Notes: a model not told the origin generated them from the sequence alone. A stretch of 64,000 nucleotides of DNA from Pseudolabrys sp963742345 (GCA_963742345.1 CAVULO010000004.1:186001-250000), one strand, 5' to 3'. Numbered from the stretch's first letter, positions 50,778 through 59,775 are shown. A program made the numbers and translations.

Positions 50778-50793
50778 TGTTTCACGTGAAACA
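50778..50793. promoter_or_regulatory. Perfect parS site between mnmE and mnmG
   Basis: TGTTTCACGTGAAACA matches canonical 16-bp parS at every base. It lies in the 203-bp gap between mnmG and mnmE, about 12.2 kb from the putative oriC. It is the only perfect copy in the window. Confidence 0.95.
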
Positions 50794-50912
50794 TTGGGAC
50801 AGCAGCTTCCATAGCCCCTCTCTGGCCCTTGGGGCGCGAAAGAAAGCACATCGCCCCCATGCCAAACCCGTGTCCCGCGGAAGCGAATTGATAGACACCT
50901 TCCTCCCGGTAC

Positions 50913-52379
50913 TTATTTTCCGATACAGAAGTCGCGAAATATCACATCCAACACATCCTCAACGTCGACCCGGCCCGTGAGGCGACCCAAGGCGCGGGCG
51001 GCGATCCGTAGCTCCTCAGCCAATAAATCCTCGTGGCCCGACATATCGCTTCTCAACACACGCCGTAAGGCTGCCAGGACATTATCGAGAGCGTGCCGGT
51101 GCCGCTCACGGGTCACCAACACAGAGTCGGCGCCCGCCAAAGACTGCGCCGCGTAGCTCGCAAGCTGCGCCAACAGCTGATCAAAGCCTTCACCGGTGAG
51201 TGCTGAAATATCGAACAGAGGTTCATTGTTATTGAACTCAAATTCATTCCTACGGATTAAGCCGTCGTTAACCACGTTTTTTAATGGTTTATTAGTCTGA
51301 TCCACCGATTCATTACTTCTATTGTATTGATTTCTCGATTCATTTCTACATGCATCTCCTTGAAACATATCGATTTTATTTCGTATTACCCAAGCCCGCT
51401 GGGCGGACTGGTTCTTTTCGATCTGGGGCGGCAGTTGCTCACCAGTCGGTACATTTGCATCCACCACCCAAAGCACCAAATCGGCTTCCCTGGCGCGCTC
51501 ACGCGCGCGGCGCACGCCCTCGAGTTCGACAGGATCATTGGTTTCACGGATGCCCGCAGTATCGAGCAACGTCACCGGCAGTCCGCCGAGATCAAGATGT
51601 ACCTCGATCACGTCGCGGGTCGTGCCGGCATAGGGCGAGACGATCGCTGCCTCACGTTTCGTAATACGATTGAGCAGTGTGGACTTCCCGGCATTTGGTG
51701 GACCCGCGATCGCAACCACCACACCTTCGCGCAGCCGTTCGCCACGGTCACCATCCACGAGCGCCGATGCGATCTCGCCTTCGAGAGAGAGCGCGATTTT
51801 CAATGCCGACGCGACAAGATCCTGCGGCACGTCGGCCTCGTCGGAAAAATCGATGCGCGCTTCGACGAGTGCCAACGCTTGGATCAGCTGCGTACGCCAG
51901 CTGTCCGCGCGATTACCCAACGCACCGGTCATTTGGCGAAAGGCCTGGCGGCGCTGGCCTTCGGTCTCCGCCATCACCAGGTCGGCGAGGCCTTCTACGG
52001 CGGTGAGGTCAAGCTTGCCGTTTTCAAAGGCGCGGCGAGTGAACTCGCCAGCCTCGGCGGGACGTAAGCCCTTCAGTTCCGAAAGCGCGGCAAACACGGC
52101 TGCGACCACCGCGCGCCCGCCATGAAGCTGAAGCTCGGCCACATCCTCCCCGGTTTCGCTGTGGGGGCCCGGAAACCAGAGCACCAAAGCCTGGTCGATG
52201 ATCGCGCCATCACGCCCGCGGACGCGAGCCAGAGTTGCTTCCCTTGGAACCGGAATTTTGCCTGCAAGCTTCTTGAGCGCTTCGCCCGCCAGTGCGCCAG
52301 AAATGCGCACGACAGCGATCGCCGCCGGCAGCCTGCCGGATGAAAGGGCGTAAATCGTTTCGCGCGTTGGCTCAGACAT
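50913..52379 (-). CDS. mnmE: tRNA modification GTPase MnmE with low-GC insertion
   Basis: MnmE is the GTPase partner of MnmG in wobble-uridine modification. The N-terminal tetrahydrofolate-binding domain (IYALSSGRLPAAIAVVRISG) and helical domain surround a GTPase domain with G1 AGPPNAGKST, the G2 region GTTRDVIEV, G3 DTAGIRETND, G4 NKID and G5-like SALTGEG. The conserved C-terminal FCIGK is present. Between G4 and G5 are about 50 residues where E. coli has about 18. The extra part is Asn-, Arg- and Glu-rich, encoded by DNA of about 35% GC. ATG 52379 is chosen because upstream residues lack similarity. Confidence 0.95.
   Translation of the reverse strand: MSEPTRETIYALSSGRLPAAIAVVRISGALAGEALKKLAGKIPVPREATLARVRGRDGAIIDQALVLWFPGPHSETGEDVAELQLHGGRAVVAAVFAALSELKGLRPAEAGEFTRRAFENGKLDLTAVEGLADLVMAETEGQRRQAFRQMTGALGNRADSWRTQLIQALALVEARIDFSDEADVPQDLVASALKIALSLEGEIASALVDGDRGERLREGVVVAIAGPPNAGKSTLLNRITKREAAIVSPYAGTTRDVIEVHLDLGGLPVTLLDTAGIRETNDPVELEGVRRARERAREADLVLWVVDANVPTGEQLPPQIEKNQSAQRAWVIRNKIDMFQGDACRNESRNQYNRSNESVDQTNKPLKNVVNDGLIRRNEFEFNNNEPLFDISALTGEGFDQLLAQLASYAAQSLAGADSVLVTRERHRHALDNVLAALRRVLRSDMSGHEDLLAEELRIAARALGRLTGRVDVEDVLDVIFRDFCIGK
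51216..51368. other. Low-GC in-frame segment within mnmE
   Basis: These 153 bp lie between the codons for NKID (51369-51380) and FDISA (51201-51215). By hand count 53 of 153 bases are G or C, far below the surrounding gene. A nine-base direct repeat, CGATTCATT, occurs at 51306 and 51336, exactly 30 bp apart, so the two copies are in the same reading frame (peptide NES twice). The encoded peptide is Asn-rich (NESRNQYNRSNESVDQ, then FEFNNNEP). Confidence 0.7.
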
Positions 52380-52511
52380 CGCGGCGCACGGAAGCGCCGA
52401 GAGAGGGTAGGGGTCAAGCCCCGCGACCGAACCGCTCACACATTGGCCCGGGTGGCAAAATCGTCTTAACTTGATCCATCCTGCTGCATACGCCGCCTAT
52501 GTATTGGCGCA

Positions 52512-54101
52512 ATGCCGCACGGCGGGGCGACTGTCGTGGCACTACCTGAAACGCGTTACGCCAAGAGCGGCAACATCCGGATCGCTTATCAGGTCATAGG
52601 CAACGGGCCGCTCGATCTGGTTTTCGTCCCGGGCTTCATCTCTAACCTCGATGCACATTGGGAAGACCCCGGCTTCAGCCATCTCATGTCAAGGCTGGGC
52701 TCTTTCACGCGTCTGATCATGCTCGACAAGCGCGGCACAGGACTGAGTGACCGCGTCGATTCCAACCACTTGCCATCGCTGGAAACACGCATGGATGACG
52801 TCCGCGCGGTGATGGACGCGGTCGGCAGCGGCCGCGCGGCTTTGCTCGGCGCGTCAGAGGGCGGGCCGATGGCCATTTTGTTTGCGGCGACTTATCCAAG
52901 GCGCACGCGCGCGTTGATCCTCTACGGCGCATACGCCCACTTCCATACCTGGGTCATGGGCAAAGAAGCGCTCGAAGAATTCATCCGTAGCATTGAAAGG
53001 ACGTGGGGAACCGGGGCAAACGCGCCACGCTTCGCGCCAGAGCAATCGAAGGACGGCCGTTTTCCGGCATGGTGGGGCCGCTATGAACGCAATTCCGCAA
53101 GTCCAAATGCTGCTGTTGCATTGGCGCGCATGAACGCCGCCATCGATGTCCGCTCGGTGCTCGCAACCATTCGTGTGCCTACCCTTGTGATTCACCGGCG
53201 TGATGACGCGCGTATCAAATTCACCGGTGGCCGATATCTAGCCGAGAAGATCGCCGGTGCACGCTTTGTCGAATTTCCCGGTCGCGATCATCCGATTTGG
53301 ACCGGGGACATCGACCCCATCATCGACGAAATCGAGGAGTTCCTTACCGGATCGCGTCCGTCGCCGACTGGCGACCGCGTGCTCGCAACAGTGCTCGCCA
53401 CCAAGCTTGTATCACCAATCCGACAGGCCGCTCGACTCGGCGATCGCATCTGGCGAGAGCGGCTCGACGAACTACGCGAGGCCGCAGGGCAGGCCTTTGC
53501 GCGCCACAATGGCCAACTCGGCACGACTAGCCCCGAAGAAATCGTCGGCTATTTTGATGGACCTGCGCGCGCTGTGCGTTGCGGTTTGGCCATCCGCGAT
53601 GCTGCGCGAGCTATCGGTCTCGACGTGTCCGCAGGGATCCACACAGGCGAGATCGAAATCCGCGATACCGACTTCGCCGGCCTGACCCTGCATGTGGCTC
53701 AAGATATTTCAGGCAGGTCGCCTGCCGGCGAGATTCTCGTTTCAGGCGTCGTGGCGGATCTGGTCGCAGGCTCCGGTTTGCATTTCAAAGACCGCGGCAG
53801 CGAGGCTATCGATGGAATGCCAGGAGAATTGCGGCTACTCGCCGTTACCGACGTCCAGCATCTCGAACCAGCCCCGTCGACCCCATCTTCGGCAAACTTG
53901 AATGCGTTGAGCGCACGCGAACGCGAAGTGCTGATCCTGGTTGCAGATGGCCTGAGCAATGCAGCCATCGCAGAACGGCTGAGTTTGAGCAATCACACAG
54001 TCAAACGGCATGTCGCCAATATCCTGCTCAAACTCGACCTGCCGACGCGCGCAGCCGCGGCAGCACTCATAGGCCGCACGAGCCAGCGCGGCGGGCTATA
54101 G
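52512..54101 (+). CDS. Three-domain protein: alpha/beta hydrolase, cyclase-like domain, LuxR helix-turn-helix
   Basis: This 529-residue protein joins three parts. Residues about 10-285 are an alpha/beta hydrolase with LDKRGTGLSDR, the nucleophile elbow LLGASEGGPMA and a late histidine in PGRDHPIW. Residues about 295-460 resemble a class III nucleotide cyclase (GYFDGPARAVRCGLAIRDAA, VSAGIHTGEIEI, GLTLHVAQDISGRSPAGEI), but the first metal-binding aspartate region is degenerate. Residues about 470-525 are a LuxR-type helix-turn-helix (LSAREREVLILVADGLSNAA). It is probably a ligand-sensing transcription factor. It is divergent from mnmE. Confidence 0.82.
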   Translation: MPHGGATVVALPETRYAKSGNIRIAYQVIGNGPLDLVFVPGFISNLDAHWEDPGFSHLMSRLGSFTRLIMLDKRGTGLSDRVDSNHLPSLETRMDDVRAVMDAVGSGRAALLGASEGGPMAILFAATYPRRTRALILYGAYAHFHTWVMGKEALEEFIRSIERTWGTGANAPRFAPEQSKDGRFPAWWGRYERNSASPNAAVALARMNAAIDVRSVLATIRVPTLVIHRRDDARIKFTGGRYLAEKIAGARFVEFPGRDHPIWTGDIDPIIDEIEEFLTGSRPSPTGDRVLATVLATKLVSPIRQAARLGDRIWRERLDELREAAGQAFARHNGQLGTTSPEEIVGYFDGPARAVRCGLAIRDAARAIGLDVSAGIHTGEIEIRDTDFAGLTLHVAQDISGRSPAGEILVSGVVADLVAGSGLHFKDRGSEAIDGMPGELRLLAVTDVQHLEPAPSTPSSANLNALSAREREVLILVADGLSNAAIAERLSLSNHTVKRHVANILLKLDLPTRAAAAALIGRTSQRGGL

Positions 54102-54221
54102 CCCGTACGGGCCATCTTAAAATGGTCCTTTTGGGCGAAGCGCGACACGTTGTTCCTGTTCTAACTGTGGTTCTCATATGCCGGGCTGCCATAACCGGCG
54201 CCATGGAAGAGGAAAGCAGAG

Positions 54222-54596
54222 ATGCGCAATAGCACCGACGCAAAGACGAATGTAGTCACAGGCGCAGCACTCAAACGTGCCATCGAAGCCCGCGACGGGC
54301 ACGCCCTGACGAATTTCTACGCCGATGACGCTGTTTTGCAAATTGTCGACCGCAACAATCCGCCGAGCAGACCACGCGAAGTGAAAGGCAAGATCGCGAT
54401 CGGTACCTTCTGGGATGACATATGCAGCCGGGCGATGACCCATAAAGTCGAAACAAGCATTGCCGAAAGCAACAAGCTCGCCTTCAGCCAGGCCTGTGCC
54501 TATCCCGACGGCGTGAAGGTACTTTGTCTGGCCCTCTGCGAACTAAACGCCGGCAAGATTTCGCGCCAAACCGTCGTGCAGGCCTGGGACGAGTAG
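54222..54596 (+). CDS. SnoaL-like / NTF2-fold protein
   Basis: This 124-residue protein has the short cone-shaped NTF2-like pattern: helix ALKRAIEARDGHALTNFYADDA, strand VLQIVDRNN, RPREVKGKIAIGTFWDDI, then strands with KLAFSQACAYPDGVKVLCLA. Such proteins are ester or lactone isomerases, hydrolases, or simple ligand binders; the substrate cannot be told. It lies 120 bp after the hydrolase-cyclase-LuxR gene, and the next small gene starts 8 bp later, so the two small genes are probably co-transcribed. Confidence 0.72.
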   Translation: MRNSTDAKTNVVTGAALKRAIEARDGHALTNFYADDAVLQIVDRNNPPSRPREVKGKIAIGTFWDDICSRAMTHKVETSIAESNKLAFSQACAYPDGVKVLCLALCELNAGKISRQTVVQAWDE

Positions 54597-54604
54597 GCGC
54601 CATC

Positions 54605-54916
54605 ATGATGATCGCACGCTGGCAAATCGACGCTCGCTTCGGCCACAAGCAAACAGTTATCGATATGCTTCACAGCTGGGCAAAGGACATCGCGCCGCAG
54701 ATCGGCTGGACGGCGGAGAAGGGACGCATGCTCACGGGCTCTATCGGTGCCCGCGAAGCAACCGTGGTTCATGAATGGATTGTGGCTGATCTTGCCGACC
54801 TCGAAAAATGCTGGACAGCGCTCGGCAAAATCGACGCGCACAAGAAATGGAGCAAGGACATGGAACCCTATGTCGTATCGGGATCCGCGCGATGGGAGGT
54901 CTATCGAATCCTGTGA
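54605..54916 (+). CDS. Hypothetical small protein, possibly dimeric alpha/beta barrel
   Basis: This 103-residue protein is not recognised with certainty. It opens with a strand (MIARWQIDARFGHK), then a helix (QTVIDMLHSWAKDIAPQIG), then strands around ATVVHEWIVADLADL, and ends VVSGSARWEVYRIL. This alternation is like dimeric ferredoxin-fold barrels. The start is ATG 54605 or 54608, 8 bases after the NTF2-like stop, so translation is probably linked. No cysteine motif or signal peptide is seen. Confidence 0.6.
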   Translation: MMIARWQIDARFGHKQTVIDMLHSWAKDIAPQIGWTAEKGRMLTGSIGAREATVVHEWIVADLADLEKCWTALGKIDAHKKWSKDMEPYVVSGSARWEVYRIL

Positions 54917-55002
54917 TCTTCGTGTCGGCGCGGCACTGTCGCGGCGGCCCCCGGTCCGCATTATGATTGGCGCCTGATCGTTACATGATCGGAGAGGGTG
55001 CC

Positions 55003-55803
55003 ATGATCCGATATTCATCTGGCTTCGCAGTTCTTCTGATATCGCAAACACTGACCTTCAGCTCCGCCCACGCCGAGCAAGATCTCGCGCGTGCCTATCG
55101 CGTGATCGCGTCAAAGTCCTTCGTCGATCTCACTCATAGTTTTGGGCCTGAGACGCCAGTCTGGTCGGGCTTTGGCCAGGCAAAAATGGCACCCGCGGCC
55201 GACCCGAAAACACACCGGCCCTACACGATCAAGGAAGACGGTTTTCGTGCAACGCTTTACGAGATGGTCGGGCAATACGGCACCCACGTCGATCCCCCGG
55301 CACACTTCGACGAGAATGGGGTCACCATGGACGAGATCCCTCTCAAACAGATGGTGCTGCCGCTAATCGTGCTCGACAACACGCGCTATCTGGCGAAGGA
55401 CCCGAACCACGCCTTCTCGGTCGCCAATTTGATAGCATGGGAAAAACAGTACGGAAGGATTCCGCGCGGAACGTTCGTGGCGTTACGCACCGACATGTAC
55501 AAGGATTGGGACAGCAATCCGGAGCGGTTCAAGCGCGCGCCTTTCCCCGCCTGGGCATTTGAGACCATCAAGTTTCTCTACGAGCGCCGTGGTGTGGTTG
55601 CGACTGGCCATGAAGCAATGGACACCGACATCACCGACAAGATGGATTCAGAGACCTATATTCTCCAGCACGGCCACTATCAGATCGAGGTTATGGCCAA
55701 TCTCGACAAGGTCCCGCCCAAGGGCGCACTCATCATGGTGACCTGGCCCAAGGTAAAGAAGGGCCTTGGTTTCCCGGCGCGGGCCATTGCTATTTTGCCC
55801 TGA
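55003..55803 (+). CDS. Secreted cyclase/kynurenine-formamidase family protein
   Basis: After a signal peptide (FAVLLISQTLTFSSAHAEQ) the 266-residue protein shows the cyclase family motifs FVDLTHSFGPETPVW and GQYGTHVDPPAHF, whose HxDxxxH-type residues bind the metal, and TGHEAMDTDI. The family includes arylformamidase and polyketide cyclases, but periplasmic members are uncharacterised. A GGAGAGGGT ribosome binding site precedes ATG 55003. The stop is followed 30 bp later by the DUF255 gene. The true substrate is unknown. Confidence 0.85.
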   Translation: MIRYSSGFAVLLISQTLTFSSAHAEQDLARAYRVIASKSFVDLTHSFGPETPVWSGFGQAKMAPAADPKTHRPYTIKEDGFRATLYEMVGQYGTHVDPPAHFDENGVTMDEIPLKQMVLPLIVLDNTRYLAKDPNHAFSVANLIAWEKQYGRIPRGTFVALRTDMYKDWDSNPERFKRAPFPAWAFETIKFLYERRGVVATGHEAMDTDITDKMDSETYILQHGHYQIEVMANLDKVPPKGALIMVTWPKVKKGLGFPARAIAILP

Positions 55804-55833
55804 CGATTGCCCAATCCGCGCTAGGCTGCACCG

Positions 55834-57867
55834 ATGTCCAGTTCCAACGCCGCACACGAAAATCGCCTGGCGCAGGCGACATCCCCCTACCTCCTTCAAC
55901 ACAAACACAATCCCGTGGACTGGTGGACCTGGGGGCCTGAGGCATTGGCTGAGGCCAAAGCCTCAAATCGGCCGATCTTGCTCTCGGTCGGTTACGCCGC
56001 GTGCCATTGGTGCCATGTAATGGCGCACGAGTCGTTTGAAGACGAATCGACAGCGCGGGTGATGAACGAGCTGTTCGTGAACATCAAGGTCGACCGCGAA
56101 GAACGGCCCGATATCGACCAGATCTACATGAATGCACTCCACCTCTTAGGCGAGCAGGGTGGCTGGCCATTGACCATGTTTTTGACTCCGCAGGCTGAGC
56201 CAGTATGGGGTGGCACTTATTTTCCAAAAGAGTCGCGCTTCGGGCGACCCGCCTTTGTCGATGTTCTGCGCGAGGTCGCGAGGCTGTTTCGCGAGGAACC
56301 AAGCCGGATCGAGCAGAACCGCGCCGCGCTGCTGTCGCGGCTTGCAGATAAGGCGCGGCCGGCAGGCAAGGTGACGATCGGGCTAAAGGAGCTCGATGCC
56401 GCCGCCATGCAGGTCGGCAACATGTTCGACCGCGTCAATGGTGGCTTGCGCGGTGCGCCCAAGTTTCCGCAGCCGGCAATTCTCGAAATGTTGTGGCGCG
56501 CAGGTCTTCGCACGAACGATGCGCGCTTCTTCGAAACCGTCGAACATTCGCTCGAGCGAATGAGCGAGGGCGGTATCTACGACCATCTCGGTGGCGGCTT
56601 CTCGCGCTATTCGGTGGACGAGAGGTGGCTCGTGCCGCATTTCGAAAAAATGCTCTACGACAACGCGCAGCTGCTGGAATTGCTGGCCCTTGCGTACCTG
56701 CGCAGTGGCAAGCCGCTGTTTGCCCGGCGCGCACGAGAGACCGTGGAATGGCTCAAGCGCGAGATGACCACGGGCGAGGGGGCATTCGCGGCTTCCCTTG
56801 ATGCCGATTCGGAAGGCGAAGAAGGCAAATTCTACGTCTGGTCCAAAAATGAAATCGTCGAACTAATTGGACCCGAGGCCGGCGAATTCTTTGCGCGCCA
56901 CTACGATGTGACTGACGAAGGAAACTTCGAGGGCCACAATATTCTCAACAAGCTCAAAGATATGCCGCACAGCGAAACCGATGAGGCACGGCTTTCCAGC
57001 TTGCGCACGACTCTGCTGGAAGCACGCGCCGACCGCATTCGACCTGGCCTCGACGACAAAGTGCTGGCGGATTGGAACGGGCTGATGATCACCGCGCTGG
57101 TGAATTCCGCGATCATTCTCGAAGAACCGTCATGGCTCGATATGGCAAAGCGCGCTTTTGACTTCATTGCGCGAACGATGACCAAAGGCGACCGGCTCGG
57201 GCATTCGTGGCGCAACGGCAAGCTCTTGTTTCCCGGCCTCGCTTCGGATTTCGCCGCCATGATCCGCGCCGCTCTCGCCCTTTATGAAGCAACCGGCAAG
57301 CGTCTGTACCTGGAGCAAGCGCTCGCATGGCAAAGTGCGTTCGACGCGCATTACGCGGATCCCGATACCGGCGCCTACTATCTTTCCGCCGATGACGCTT
57401 CTGACCTGCTACTGCGGCCACATTCGACCAGCGATGACGCCACACCCAACCCGAACGCGGTTGCCGCACAAAACCTGGTGCGACTCGCGGTCCTCGCGGG
57501 CGACGATAAATGGCGCACAAAAGCCGACCGGTTGGTCGAAGGCATACTTTCGGCGGCCGAACGCAACCTGTTCGGCCACGTGGCGCTGCTCAATGCGCTC
57601 GACTTACGTTTGCGCGGCGCTGAGATTGTTGCGACCGGGCCCGATGCCGAACGGTTCGCACGGGCCGGCCTGAAATTACCTTATCTCGATCGCATCGTTT
57701 TGCGTATCACATCTGCCGCCGACTTGCCGGCCTTGCACCCCGCGCAGGAAAAGCTGAAGGCCGCTCAGGCAAGCGCAGCCTTCGTATGCATCGGTGAGAC
57801 TTGTTCATTGCCGGTTACGGATCCTGCTGAGATCTCCACATCATTCGCGGCATTGCGCGCTTCTTGA
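55834..57867 (+). CDS. DUF255 thioredoxin-like / six-hairpin glycosidase-fold protein (SSP411/YyaL type)
   Basis: This 677-residue protein belongs to the widely conserved spermatogenesis-associated-20-like family. The N-terminal thioredoxin domain has the motif YAACHWCHVMAHESF (CxxC) with PVDWWTWG before it and GGWPLTMFLTP after it. The rest is an (alpha/alpha)6 barrel related to N-acylglucosamine epimerases (YDHLGGGFSRYSVDERW, PHFEKMLYDNAQL, DKVLADWNGLMITAL). The biochemical function is still unproven. The length matches the family norm. The start is ATG 55834. Confidence 0.92.
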   Translation: MSSSNAAHENRLAQATSPYLLQHKHNPVDWWTWGPEALAEAKASNRPILLSVGYAACHWCHVMAHESFEDESTARVMNELFVNIKVDREERPDIDQIYMNALHLLGEQGGWPLTMFLTPQAEPVWGGTYFPKESRFGRPAFVDVLREVARLFREEPSRIEQNRAALLSRLADKARPAGKVTIGLKELDAAAMQVGNMFDRVNGGLRGAPKFPQPAILEMLWRAGLRTNDARFFETVEHSLERMSEGGIYDHLGGGFSRYSVDERWLVPHFEKMLYDNAQLLELLALAYLRSGKPLFARRARETVEWLKREMTTGEGAFAASLDADSEGEEGKFYVWSKNEIVELIGPEAGEFFARHYDVTDEGNFEGHNILNKLKDMPHSETDEARLSSLRTTLLEARADRIRPGLDDKVLADWNGLMITALVNSAIILEEPSWLDMAKRAFDFIARTMTKGDRLGHSWRNGKLLFPGLASDFAAMIRAALALYEATGKRLYLEQALAWQSAFDAHYADPDTGAYYLSADDASDLLLRPHSTSDDATPNPNAVAAQNLVRLAVLAGDDKWRTKADRLVEGILSAAERNLFGHVALLNALDLRLRGAEIVATGPDAERFARAGLKLPYLDRIVLRITSAADLPALHPAQEKLKAAQASAAFVCIGETCSLPVTDPAEISTSFAALRAS

Positions 57868-58112
57868 TCGTTCCCTGACGGACCAAATGTTTGCCGCACG
57901 CTCCGTGTGTCTGCTCATCCATTCGGATGAAGCGCAGAAATCCAACTCCTGGGCGCTCTAGCCCTACCTTATTCGGTGGACGCGTCGCGCTATCGCGACC
58001 GATATAACTCGGCGCACTCACAAGTTGAATATTCGTTCAGCCACTCCAATGCAAAATGCGGAGAACGATGATCATGCGCTCGTGTCGTAAAGTTTCTGCC
58101 ACCTCAAATCTC

Positions 58113-59705
58113 ATGAGGACTTCGAAGATCTTCTTTCTCGGAGTCGTATTCGCTTGTTTCGCGGCCGATGCATCGCAAATTGCGATGGCGCAAAAAGCGC
58201 CCGAAGTTACAAGCGTACCGGACTTTGCGCCGGCGATGATCGACCACATGCAGAAGATGCGCCGCTACAAGGATCACGATCGCGGCGTCGAACACATTCC
58301 GCCAGTGATTAACCGCTTCAGGGTGGATCAGGATCCAAAAGGCGCGATCGCGTCATTCCAGCCCAACGGGGCGACGATTACCTCGAATAACGCGTTCTTC
58401 AAGGATATGGGGACGAATGGCAGAACCTGCTTCACCTGCCATCGGCCGGAGAACGGCTGGGGCGTGAGCGCGAAGGATGTTGCCGAGCGGTTCGAGAAAA
58501 GCGCCGGTACGGATCCGATCTTTCGCCTGGTCGACGGCGCGACCTGCCCGAGCGACGATGTCTCGACGGTGCACGCAAGGCGGCGCGCTTATAAATTGCT
58601 GAGAGAGAAGGGCTTGATCCGCATCGGCCTAGCGATCCCGGCAACGGCGGAATTCGCCCTCACGGCGGTGGACGATCCCTATCAGTGCACCACCAATCCT
58701 GAGACCGGCTCAGGCATTCTCTCGATGTACCGGCGTCCGTTGCCGACAACGAATGTCGGTTTCCTGAGCACAATTATGTGGGATGGCCGGGAGCCCACCT
58801 TCGAGAACCAGGCGGTCGATGCCACCCTCGGTCATGCGCAGGCGAAGACTGCACCCACCCCTGACCAGGTGGCCGAGATCGTCGCCTTCCAAAAGGGCAT
58901 ATTCACGGCCCAGGTCTTCGATCACAAGGCCAAGTCCCTCACCGGCAATAATGCCAGGGGCGGTCCGGTTAACCTCGCGTCGCAAGAGTTCTTTATCGGG
59001 ATCAACGATCCGCTTGGGCTAAACCCCAAAGGGATTCCGTTTACATCGCAGATCTTCGATCTCTACCGGACCTGGGGCTCCGGCGGGCGTGACGATAACG
59101 ATGATCTGCCGATGGCGGGAATCGAGGACCTGTTCAAGAACGTCAACATCACCGACGTTTGGCGCCACAACGATCACGAGCGGGGCATGGTCAGCGAGCA
59201 TCGCCGCTCGGTGGCGCGCGGGGAGGAGCTGTTCAACAATACCAAGATCGCCATCACCGGCGTTGCTGGCCTCAACGACGAGCTCAAAGTCGATCGCATC
59301 GACGGCTTCTGTGGCACCTGCCACGACTCGCCGAATATCGGCCACCATTCGGTCAAGGCGCCGCTCGACATTGGCGTCCCCGATGCCGGCGACAAGAAGC
59401 CGCCGGTGCTCGACATTGCCGGGCTGCCGGTGTTCACGCTGACCTGCAATCTCACGGAAGGCCCGGTCGCCGGAAAGGTCTACAAAGTGACCGACCCGGG
59501 CCGCGCCATGATCACCGGCAAATGCAAGGATATCGGCCGGTTCAAAGGGCCGATCCTGCGCGGGCTCGCGGCACGTGCTCCTTACTTCCACAACGGTTCG
59601 GCCGCCACCTTGCGGGACGTGGTTGACTTCTATGACCAGCGATTCGCGATTGGCCTTACCCACAAGGAGAAAACCGATCTCGTCAATTTCTTGAATACGC
59701 TCTGA
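58113..59705 (+). CDS. Di-heme cytochrome c / peroxidase-like protein
   Basis: This periplasmic protein has a signal peptide (MRTSKIFFLGVVFACFAADA) and two covalent heme motifs, CFTCH and CGTCH, 281 residues apart by hand estimate. The layout resembles bacterial di-heme cytochrome c peroxidases and MauG. At about 530 residues it is longer than the 330-residue peroxidases; extra sequence lies between the hemes and includes four further cysteines (GATCPS, PYQCTT, LTCNLT, GKCKDI). The C-terminus keeps RAPYFHNGSAATLRDVVDFY, the typical second-heme-side helix. A bidirectional terminator follows. An earlier in-frame start at 58056 is less likely. Confidence 0.85.
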   Translation: MRTSKIFFLGVVFACFAADASQIAMAQKAPEVTSVPDFAPAMIDHMQKMRRYKDHDRGVEHIPPVINRFRVDQDPKGAIASFQPNGATITSNNAFFKDMGTNGRTCFTCHRPENGWGVSAKDVAERFEKSAGTDPIFRLVDGATCPSDDVSTVHARRRAYKLLREKGLIRIGLAIPATAEFALTAVDDPYQCTTNPETGSGILSMYRRPLPTTNVGFLSTIMWDGREPTFENQAVDATLGHAQAKTAPTPDQVAEIVAFQKGIFTAQVFDHKAKSLTGNNARGGPVNLASQEFFIGINDPLGLNPKGIPFTSQIFDLYRTWGSGGRDDNDDLPMAGIEDLFKNVNITDVWRHNDHERGMVSEHRRSVARGEELFNNTKIAITGVAGLNDELKVDRIDGFCGTCHDSPNIGHHSVKAPLDIGVPDAGDKKPPVLDIAGLPVFTLTCNLTEGPVAGKVYKVTDPGRAMITGKCKDIGRFKGPILRGLAARAPYFHNGSAATLRDVVDFYDQRFAIGLTHKEKTDLVNFLNTL

Positions 59706-59726
59706 CGAGATTGGAGATCCGAAAAG

Positions 59727-59756
59727 AAATGGCCGGGCATTTCGCCCGGCCATTTT
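59727..59756. terminator. Bidirectional rho-independent terminator
   Basis: A stem AAATGGCCGGGC pairs with GCCCGGCCATTT around loop ATTTC, with T-rich sequence on the plus strand and A-rich on the other. It ends both the cytochrome gene and, from the other side, rho. Confidence 0.85.
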
Positions 59757-59775
59757 AATTCGCGGCGACGAGCCA

